From Propionibacteriaceae bacterium (GTDB lineage Bacteria > Actinomycetota > Actinomycetes > Propionibacteriales > Propionibacteriaceae), in contig PMBM01000029.1 in the NCBI GenBank assembly GCA_003153855.1, positions 8,610-15,972 on the forward strand: 7,363 bases of DNA, in the 5' to 3' direction. Numbering within the stretch: the first letter of the stretch is position 1; each line of letters starts with the position of its first letter. The translations under genes and the position numbers were made by a program. The notes beneath the pieces are model-generated. The model had not been told where the DNA came from. It worked only from the letters and a program-made list of their open reading frames with translations, and did no database searches. Shown here one piece after another: positions 1 through 4,526 of the stretch.

Positions 1-65
1 GCCTTCTTGTCCGGTCGCTTCTTGTCGAGGTTGGCCCGGTACCGCGGGTTGCCTTTCGGTGCGTG
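1..65 (-). other. Possible coding fragment at the window edge, after the GNAT stop
   Basis: Read on the minus strand in the same frame as the upstream acetyltransferase gene, the bases after its TGA encode a basic stretch (H-A-P-K-G-N-P-R-Y-R-A-N-L-D-K-K and onward), open to the window edge. By eye about 18 of 21 codons end in G or C, as expected for coding DNA here. No start codon lies between the stop and this stretch. A GTG overlapping the stop (GTGA) opens a different frame with poor third-position G+C. A plus-strand frame ending at 85-87 is also open, so the coding strand is unsettled. It may be a later part of a neighbouring gene or chance. Confidence 0.15.
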
Positions 66-626
66 TCACAACGCGAAGCCGTCATAGCCGACAGAGATGA
101 TGCCGTCATCTTCATAGAGTTTCAGCGGGTACTCGTTTGTCGGCATGGCGCGCAGATAGAACCTGAGCGCCGCTTCCCCTGCCGGTTCGATCATGAGGTA
201 TCGCTGTAACCTTGAGGGGCTCACGCGACTTCGCATAGTGTCATACACGTAGTGCAGCAGCTCGGTGCCGTGGTGCGGCCGCTCGCTGCCACTCAGAAAC
301 AGCCTCCTTTGGTACCTGTATTTCGGATGAATCGCGATGTACGCCAGATAGTCATACTGATCCTCTGGGTAGCTCATGACAATCGCGCCACCCAGGATTC
401 CTTCAGCGGGGTCGCCACCGGCAGCGTCCTTGATCCTCCGCACGAACGCCGTCGTATCACGGAAATCACTCCAGAGCCTATGAGAGGATTTCCCGATTGG
501 AAATGCCATGCTCAGAATATCCCTCAGGGCATGGCGATCTTGTTTGGAAAGGTCTGCGTACGCACAGTGCTCGTTCGCGTACGACACGCCGCTGTGCCCG
601 GCGGACGCCCGGCCTCTCCTAGTCAC
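66..626 (-). CDS. GNAT-like N-acetyltransferase family protein
   Basis: Likely a single-domain GNAT-fold protein that would transfer an acetyl group from acetyl-CoA to an unknown amine; cytosolic, with no signal peptide or membrane segment. Seen in the sequence: a beta-strand pair around residues 77-104 (ILGGAIVMSY, then YDYLAYIAIHPKYR), the usual GNAT core order, followed by an acetyl-CoA-loop-like RPHHGTELL at about 116-124 leading into a helix. A C-terminal helix-strand part carries AALRFYLR (about 152-159). The loop between the IHPKYR strand and the helix is about ten residues longer than in typical GNATs, and the Gly-x-Gly/Ala signature is weakened to G-T-E, so activity is uncertain. I chose the GTG at 626 because AAGGA lies 5 nt upstream; a TTG at 641 in the same frame has no visible ribosome site. 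G+C is about 57% over six lines counted, lower than the right-hand genes, which suggests foreign origin. The substrate cannot be inferred. Confidence 0.6.
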   Translation of the reverse strand: MTRRGRASAGHSGVSYANEHCAYADLSKQDRHALRDILSMAFPIGKSSHRLWSDFRDTTAFVRRIKDAAGGDPAEGILGGAIVMSYPEDQYDYLAYIAIHPKYRYQRRLFLSGSERPHHGTELLHYVYDTMRSRVSPSRLQRYLMIEPAGEAALRFYLRAMPTNEYPLKLYEDDGIISVGYDGFAL

Positions 627-913
627 ACTCACATCCTTCAAGGTTCGTGGTGCTTCACGTCAAGTCGCCCGCGGAGTGTTGGTGCGTCGCGGGTGCGATA
701 ACGGGCGTCGGGAGGCTTGACTCCGGTCGGATAGTCGATCATCAGCGATGGATGTTCGTCAGACTTCTGACCCGGCCACCTGGATTGACTGGATGAGATC
801 GGCTCGGGCTGTAGTTGCGTCGGACAGATTGCCGACCCTGGGCGCGGTGAAGTCCTTCCCCAAGGCGTAATCCAGGCATCTCTGTCCGAGCGGCATACGG
901 GCCAGTCGGCTGG
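627..913. other. Intergenic stretch without a convincing gene
   Basis: About 290 bp between two minus-strand genes. Short open frames on both strands have no ribosome site and no family signature. It holds an imperfect inverted repeat at 758-771, and a small GGCTG/CAGCC hairpin at 908-919 that overlaps the zinc-ribbon gene's stop. The GNAT promoter should lie here, but I cannot point to clear -35 and -10 boxes. Confidence 0.5.
758..771. repeat. Short inverted repeat GTCAGA-CT-TCTGAC
   Basis: Two 6-bp arms separated by 2 bp, about 130 bp upstream of the GNAT start. The size and symmetry would suit a small dimeric regulator, but an element this short also occurs by chance. Confidence 0.2.
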
Positions 914-1165
914 TCAGCCAGGGGAGGTGAACACTCCGAACCGGCAGGCACGGCATCGTGCGGCCGGCACGACGTGCCGGCCCCAGACCCACTGCTGGTT
1001 CACGATGTGTTCGCCACCGAAGATCGTCCAATGTTGCTTGGGGTGGAGAACCCAGCGGAAGGGGCCTTTCCCGGCATTCAGGTACCCCAGTTCCATCCAC
1101 TGCCCACATCGCGGGCAGACGAGTTCGGACTCGTGGAACCACTCATTCGCGGCATGGCCGTTCAC
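914..1165 (-). CDS. Small zinc-ribbon protein, DUF6487-like
   Basis: An 83-residue protein with two Cys pairs: CPRCG near the start (Cys17 and Cys20) and CRAC near the end (Cys71 and Cys74), about 50 residues apart. A GYLNAGKGPFRWV stretch follows the first pair. The order CPxCG, then x-x-x-E-x-GY, then a Trp-rich middle and a closing CxxC fits the DUF6487 type (Pfam PF20097, named from memory), small zinc-ribbon proteins of unknown role. The four cysteines should bind one zinc ion. I chose the GTG at 1165 because a purine-rich GAGGAAGAGG ends 5 nt upstream. The frame is open further, to an ATG at 1267, but that extension has no ribosome site, contains a palindrome and adds only Arg-rich sequence. 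No enzymatic motif is visible. No function is assigned; a nucleic-acid or protein-binding adaptor is one possibility. Confidence 0.6.
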   Translation of the reverse strand: MNGHAANEWFHESELVCPRCGQWMELGYLNAGKGPFRWVLHPKQHWTIFGGEHIVNQQWVWGRHVVPAARCRACRFGVFTSPG

Positions 1166-1652
1166 GGGGACCTCTTCCTCGACAGTCTTCTCGGTACGGT
1201 TCGCAGGCCGTGCTGGTTCGCAATGGGTTCTGCGTGTCATGGGGCGCGCCCCATGACACCGGCGCATCGCAACGATAGATCCTGAGTCGCGGCTGCGGTC
1301 GCTGAACGCCTCGTCTGCCGCCCTGAGGACGACCCTTCGGGGCGTGACTAACGTGCCGCGGCTGCGCGGATGTCAGAGTCGGAGGTGAAGGCGTTACGCG
1401 CCGCCGACCAACGCGCGCACTGCCGCGCCTGGGACGGTAGCTGCCGGCGGTACGGCCGCGACCCCATGTGCCCCGTCTCCGTACGCAATGGCCCCGCCGG
1501 CGACTCCGACGACGAGGCAGCGGTGTCATTGTTCACATCGATGAGGGTGGGTTGCGTACGAGCGACGTCGGAGCACCGCATCCTCTGGTCGCGGGGGGAG
1601 CTGGCTGCACAGACGCGCGGGTTGGTGGTGACGCGTGTGGTTGGCTGGGGCT
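1166..1652. other. Long intergenic region between divergent genes
   Basis: About 490 bp separating the minus-strand zinc-ribbon gene from the plus-strand oxidoreductase, so promoters for both should lie here. It holds a 26-bp perfect palindrome (1234-1259), a C(TTCG)G tetraloop hairpin (1329-1345, arms ACG-CCC and GGG-CGT with one bulged A), and a CGCGGCTGCG direct repeat (1288-1297 and 1357-1366). An open frame from ATG 1370 has coding-like third positions over its first 50 codons (a segment reads AHCRAWDGSCRRYGRDPMC). It lacks a ribosome site and then runs through the oxidoreductase in the wrong frame, so it is at best a gene remnant. A minus frame at 1348-1581 also looks open, but its start is poor. 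Confidence 0.4.
1234..1259. repeat. Perfect 26-bp palindrome, possible operator
   Basis: The half-site is GTGTCATGGGGCG, followed directly by its exact reverse complement with no spacer. It lies 69-94 bp upstream of the zinc-ribbon start and about 390 bp upstream of the oxidoreductase start. Continuous symmetry without a loop favours a protein-binding site over an RNA hairpin, though the RNA could still fold. No T-tract follows on either strand, which argues against a classical terminator. The bound protein is unknown. Confidence 0.45.
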
Positions 1653-2576
1653 ATGAAGGCACTGCATTACGACCGCTTCGGAGGCCTCGACCAGTTGAGC
1701 GTGGGGGAGCTTCCCGACCCGCACATCGGCCCCGACACCCTGCTGGTGAAGGTCATGGCCGCAGGTATCAACCCGGTGGACTACAAGGTGCGGGAGGGCT
1801 ACCTCAGGGGCCTCATCGACACGACGTTCCCCGTCGTCCCGGGCTGGGACGTCGCGGGCGTCGTGGTGAGTCCCGGGCTCGACACTCCCGAGTTTGCGGC
1901 AGGCGACGAGGTGCTGGCCTACGTACGTGCCGACGTGGTCCACGGCGGGACCCTCGCCGAACTCGTGGCGGTGCCGGTGCGTACTGCTGCTCACAAGCCG
2001 GCGTCCGTGAGCTTCGAGGACGCCGCGGCGCTGCCGCTCGCGGGTCTGACGGCTTTGCAGAGTGTCCGCCGCTCGGGGCTGAAGGCCGGGGATGCGGTGC
2101 TGGTGCATGCCGCTGCCGGGGGCGTGGGCTCGTTCGCGACGCAGCTGGCCGTACTGGCCGGGGCCCGGGTCGTCGGGACGGCCGGCCCGGCGAACCACGA
2201 CTACCTTCGGGGCCTCGGCGCCGAGCCGCTGCCGTACGGCGAAGGCCTGGTGGCGGCCGCGAAGGCTCTCGTCCCCGACGGGTTCGACGTGGTCCTCGAC
2301 TACGTGGGTGGCGAAGCGATGGACGCCACGCGTGAGCTGGTGAAGCCGGGTGCCTCGGTGGTCTCGATCACCGACGGCCGCGCAGCGTCCGAGTTCGGCG
2401 GCCAGGCGATCTGGGTGCGTCCCAGCAGCGAGGACCTTGCCGAGCTCGTGGGTCTGCTCGCCCAGGGCAAGCTGACGGTGAGCATCGCCGAGGTGTTCGA
2501 TCTCGCCCACGCCGTTGACGCCTATCGCTTGCTGGAAGCCGGTCACACCCGCGGCAAGATCGTCGTGCGGATGTAG
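1653..2576 (+). CDS. Zinc-independent NADP-dependent quinone oxidoreductase-like enzyme (MDR superfamily)
   Basis: A 307-residue medium-chain dehydrogenase/reductase of the quinone oxidoreductase group, expected to use NADPH to reduce quinones or activated alkenes/enones in the cytosol. Seen: a GroES-like N-terminal domain (about 1-110) starting MKALHYDRFGG and carrying AAGINPVDYK (36-45) and PGWDVAG (63-69), a family hallmark. The Rossmann glycine motif HAAAGGVGSFATQLA lies at about 152-166, FDVVLDYVGG at 211-220, and the family's usual ending HTRGKIVV at 298-305. Neither the catalytic-zinc Cys/His set nor the structural-zinc Cys cluster is present. Length is normal for the group. The ATG at 1653 gives the standard N-terminus; an in-frame GTG at 1635 would add six residues. 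Neither start has a strong ribosome site (GGGG lies 2 nt before the ATG). It appears monocistronic. The substrate cannot be read from the sequence. Confidence 0.88.
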   Translation: MKALHYDRFGGLDQLSVGELPDPHIGPDTLLVKVMAAGINPVDYKVREGYLRGLIDTTFPVVPGWDVAGVVVSPGLDTPEFAAGDEVLAYVRADVVHGGTLAELVAVPVRTAAHKPASVSFEDAAALPLAGLTALQSVRRSGLKAGDAVLVHAAAGGVGSFATQLAVLAGARVVGTAGPANHDYLRGLGAEPLPYGEGLVAAAKALVPDGFDVVLDYVGGEAMDATRELVKPGASVVSITDGRAASEFGGQAIWVRPSSEDLAELVGLLAQGKLTVSIAEVFDLAHAVDAYRLLEAGHTRGKIVVRM

Positions 2577-2584
2577 CACCTGCC

Positions 2585-2602
2585 CGATGTACAAGGACAT
2601 CG
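2585..2602 (+). terminator. Weak hairpin after the oxidoreductase gene
   Basis: CGATGT and ACATCG form a 6-bp stem with a 6-nt loop, 8 nt past the stop. There is no T-tract. The stem is short, so termination is uncertain. Confidence 0.25.
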
Positions 2603-2799
2603 AACGGCAACAGCCCTCTGGCAAAGCCTTGTGACGGGACGTGATCACCATCCCTGGCTGCTCAGCAGAAGCGTGCGACGCCGCTCGCCAAGTTCCTGCG
2701 TACGGCATGAGCCCGCGACCCAAGCTCCACTGTGCGAAGGCCGTTCTGACGAGGGAAATGCTTCCCGGTCAGGGGCTGTTGGTGTCCGAGGGTCAGGAA

Positions 2800-2825
2800 A
2801 TGTGAAAAATCGCGTGCGTTCACAT
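2800..2825. promoter_or_regulatory. Inverted repeat ATGTGAA-N12-TTCACAT
   Basis: Perfect 7-bp arms 12 bp apart, about 100-120 bp upstream of the small ORF. The arm sequence recalls CRP/FNR half-sites (TGTGA/TCACA), but the spacer is too long for a standard CRP site (6 bp between TGTGA and TCACA). Two half-sites nearly two helical turns apart could suit another dimeric regulator. Confidence 0.3.
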
Positions 2826-2832
2826 GTACCGG

Positions 2833-2847
2833 TCCCGTCGGACGGGA
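2833..2847. promoter_or_regulatory. Inverted repeat TCCCGTC-G-GACGGGA
   Basis: Perfect 7-bp arms around one base, just upstream of the possible -10 box (TAGCGT, 2854-2859). The location would suit an operator over a promoter. It could also form part of a leader structure if transcription starts upstream. Confidence 0.3.
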
Positions 2848-2921
2848 TGGTGTTAGCGTCCGCAGCAGCATGACCTTGAACCCCACGGTCTTGTGTGAAT
2901 GCTGACGAGGGAGAAAACCGG

Positions 2922-3041
2922 ATGGGTGCCGCCGAACTGATCACGCATTCACAGGCCCTGACGGTCGTGCGCGTTGGGCAGGTGGTCGAGGCAGTGACCG
3001 TGCTCGACCAGACCACCACGTTGGCGAGGTGGACCTCATGA
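2922..3041 (+). CDS. Small 39-residue protein translationally coupled to the EAL gene
   Basis: Begins with ATG preceded by GAGGGAG 8 nt upstream, the best ribosome site in the window. It ends at TGA 3039-3041, overlapping the next gene's ATG as ATGA. By eye about 32 of 39 codons end in G or C, in line with real genes here. The peptide starts MGAAELITHSQALTVV and ends TTTLARWTS; it has no Cys, signal peptide or membrane segment, and I do not recognise a family. The overlap implies translational coupling, so it may serve as a leader controlling synthesis of the phosphodiesterase, as a small partner protein, or as the remnant of a longer gene. Confidence 0.5.
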   Translation: MGAAELITHSQALTVVRVGQVVEAVTVLDQTTTLARWTS

Positions 3042-4258
3042 CGCGGCCGCTGGAGTCGTACGCGGGGATGAGTGTGCTCGTTGTCGATGACAACCGCGAA
3101 GACGCCGAGCTCCTACAGCAGCTGCTGGTCCGACAGGGCCTCGAGCGTGTGTACACCGAGACCGACTCGCGGAAGGTTTCTCGCCTGCTCGCCAGGCACA
3201 ATCCCGACCTCGTGCTACTCGCCCTGCGAATGTCCCATGTCGACAGCTTCGAGGTGCTGGCCCAGATCCGGAAGTTCGCGGCGGGCGGCTACCTGCCTGT
3301 GCTGGTTCTCACGGAGGACACCACCACGGTCGCTCGGAACCGGGCCCTGGTCGAGGGCGCGCAGGATTTCCTCACCAAGCCTGTCGACACCACCGAGGTG
3401 GTCCTGCGGATCGCCAACCTGCTGCAGACGCGCGAGCTCTATGCCACCCTGCGCTACCTCACCGCCGTTCAAACTCAGCCGGGTGGCGAGCACGCCGAGA
3501 TCCTGGCCCGTATCCAGGACGTGCTGCAGCACAAGACCCTCACCCATGTCTTCCAACCCATCCAAGACCTGAAGACCGGAGCCATCGTCGGCCACGAGGC
3601 GCTCTCACGGTTCCCCCACCCCAGCTTTGGCGGCCCTGGCCGATGGTTCGAGGATGCCTTCAACGTCGGGCTCGGGGTCGACCTCGAGTGGCTGGCCGCT
3701 ACTTCGGTGATGACCTACTTCGACTCCGCACCACCTGAGATGGTCCTGACCGTGAACATGTCCCCAGCAACCGTGATGCACCTCGTGGAGAACGAGCTGT
3801 GCCCTCCAGCGCTGTGGCCCCGGCTCGTGATCGAGCTCACCGAACAAGTCCCGGTCGAGGACTACCCCGCTCTGGAACGGGCACTGGCCCCGATGCGTTC
3901 GCAAGGTGTCCGTCTGTCCGCCGACGACATGGGCTCTGGCTACGCCGGGTTCCGGCATCTGCTCCGACTCCGACCAGACATCATCAAGCTCGACATCTCC
4001 CTGATCGCCGGCATCGAGAGCAGCCGTGAACAGCAGGCCCTGGCCCGGGCACTCCTCGCCTTTGCCTCCGAGGTAGGTGCTCAGGTCATCGCCGAGGGCA
4101 TCGAGGAACCCGCAGAGCTCACCACATTGCAGGACCTCGGTGTGCCCTGGGGACAGGGCTACCTGATCGGCCTCCCTGCCCCGTTAGCAGAATCTGTCTC
4201 GGCCGTGGGTGCCATCCGCCCGCGAGCGCACACGACCCTGGCCACTGCTCGGCTGTGA
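3038..4258 (+). CDS. Receiver-EAL protein: c-di-GMP phosphodiesterase with a degenerate receiver
   Basis: A 406-residue cytosolic protein predicted to hydrolyse c-di-GMP to pGpG. Receiver domain at about 11-130: acidic pair VVDD (17-18), Thr92 and Lys114 (FLTKP) are present, but the phospho-acceptor position reads LLALRMS with Ala62 (GCC, 3221-3223) in place of Asp. The usual Pro is Ser66 and the usual Gly is Ser70. EAL domain at about 165-385: EAL at 187-189, N240 (VNMS), E266 (ELTE), DDMGSGY with D296 and D297, K317 (IIKLD), E353 (IAEG) and Q373 (GQGY). The metal-binding and catalytic set therefore looks complete. There is no GGDEF. The ATG at 3038 is chosen because GGCGAGG sits 8 nt upstream and the start overlaps the small ORF's stop; an in-frame GTG at 3029 overlaps that ribosome site. 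Phosphorylation at the normal site is not possible, so control by another route, such as dimerisation or partner binding, is inferred. Confidence 0.93.
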   Translation: MTRPLESYAGMSVLVVDDNREDAELLQQLLVRQGLERVYTETDSRKVSRLLARHNPDLVLLALRMSHVDSFEVLAQIRKFAAGGYLPVLVLTEDTTTVARNRALVEGAQDFLTKPVDTTEVVLRIANLLQTRELYATLRYLTAVQTQPGGEHAEILARIQDVLQHKTLTHVFQPIQDLKTGAIVGHEALSRFPHPSFGGPGRWFEDAFNVGLGVDLEWLAATSVMTYFDSAPPEMVLTVNMSPATVMHLVENELCPPALWPRLVIELTEQVPVEDYPALERALAPMRSQGVRLSADDMGSGYAGFRHLLRLRPDIIKLDISLIAGIESSREQQALARALLAFASEVGAQVIAEGIEEPAELTTLQDLGVPWGQGYLIGLPAPLAESVSAVGAIRPRAHTTLATARL

Positions 4259-4261
4259 ACG

Positions 4262-4292
4262 GTCTGCCTCGTCCGATCTGAACAAGGCAGAC
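4262..4292 (+). terminator. Hairpin after the EAL gene
   Basis: GTCTGCCT and AGGCAGAC form a perfect 8-bp stem with a 15-nt loop, starting 3 nt past the stop. No T-tract follows; intrinsic terminators without one are commonly proposed in actinobacteria. Confidence 0.45.
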
Positions 4293-4301
4293 AGCTGGTT
4301 C

Positions 4302-4318
4302 ACGTGGGAGCTCCACGT
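4302..4318 (+). terminator. Second hairpin after the EAL gene
   Basis: ACGTGG and CCACGT form a 6-bp stem with the 5-nt loop GAGCT, 10 nt after the first hairpin. In tandem, the two may act as a double terminator or protect the 3' end of the mRNA. Confidence 0.3.
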
Positions 4319-4467
4319 CCGTGATCTGGCCCCTCGCGCAAACGAGTGGGCCGACCGGCGTCCGTGACGATGCCCAGATCCTCGCCGCCGCCACAGGCCA
4401 GCCGGCGCGCCGTCCCCGTTAGCCAGGGGCCGACCCGGCCCCGGCCGCGAAGGCCAGCTTGCTAGGC

Positions 4468-4503
4468 GGCGAGCCTCACGAGCCCGTACGGGCCACGCTC
4501 GCC
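4468..4503 (-). terminator. Nested hairpin after the diguanylate cyclase gene
   Basis: An outer 7-bp stem (GGCGAGC at 4468-4474 with GCTCGCC at 4497-4503) encloses the 12-bp palindrome GCCCGTACGGGC (4482-4493). It begins 24 nt beyond the minus-strand stop. It is very G+C-rich with no T-tract, so it is a candidate terminator for the minus operon. Confidence 0.4.
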
Positions 4504-4526
4504 CATCACCACTGTGCGCGCGAGCG

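Larger units (their letters stand above)
2577..2921. promoter_or_regulatory. Intergenic region and 5' leader of the EAL operon
   Basis: About 345 bp with no supported gene. From left to right it holds a weak hairpin just after the oxidoreductase stop (2585-2602), then inverted repeats at 2800-2825 and 2833-2847, then TAGCGT at 2854-2859, which could pass as an actinobacterial -10 box but has no good -35 partner at 16-18 bp. A strong ribosome site for the 39-codon ORF closes the region. The EAL operon promoter must lie here unless transcription reads through from the oxidoreductase gene. Confidence 0.4.
4259..4526. other. Convergent intergenic region
   Basis: 268 bp between the stops of the EAL gene (plus) and the diguanylate cyclase gene (minus). 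No supported gene lies here. It contains two hairpins next to the EAL stop and a nested one next to the cyclase stop, and a long-range 9-bp inverted pair (CTCGCCGCC at 4381-4389 with its complement at 4465-4473). The layout fits back-to-back termination. Confidence 0.5.

Noticed and set aside
1288..1366. Direct repeat CGCGGCTGCG (two copies)
   Set aside because: A 10-bp G+C-rich word occurring twice within 80 bp is plausible by chance in this composition, and there is no array.
1370..2335. Long plus-strand open frame across the oxidoreductase gene
   Set aside because: From 1653 onward it is the wrong frame of a well-supported MDR gene and its translation is Arg/Gly-rich low-complexity sequence.
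1533..2723. 396-codon minus-strand open frame opposite the oxidoreductase gene
   Set aside because: It mirrors the real gene in a high-GC genome and shows no domain or ribosome site.
2796..2820. Stress-type ECF sigma promoter (GGAA, then GTT)
   Set aside because: GGAAA and GTT are present but 17 bp apart rather than about 18, and the first box is imperfect; too weak to list.
2800..2825. Standard CRP/FNR binding site
   Set aside because: The arms resemble TGTGA/TCACA, but the spacing between them is 14 bp instead of the usual 6.
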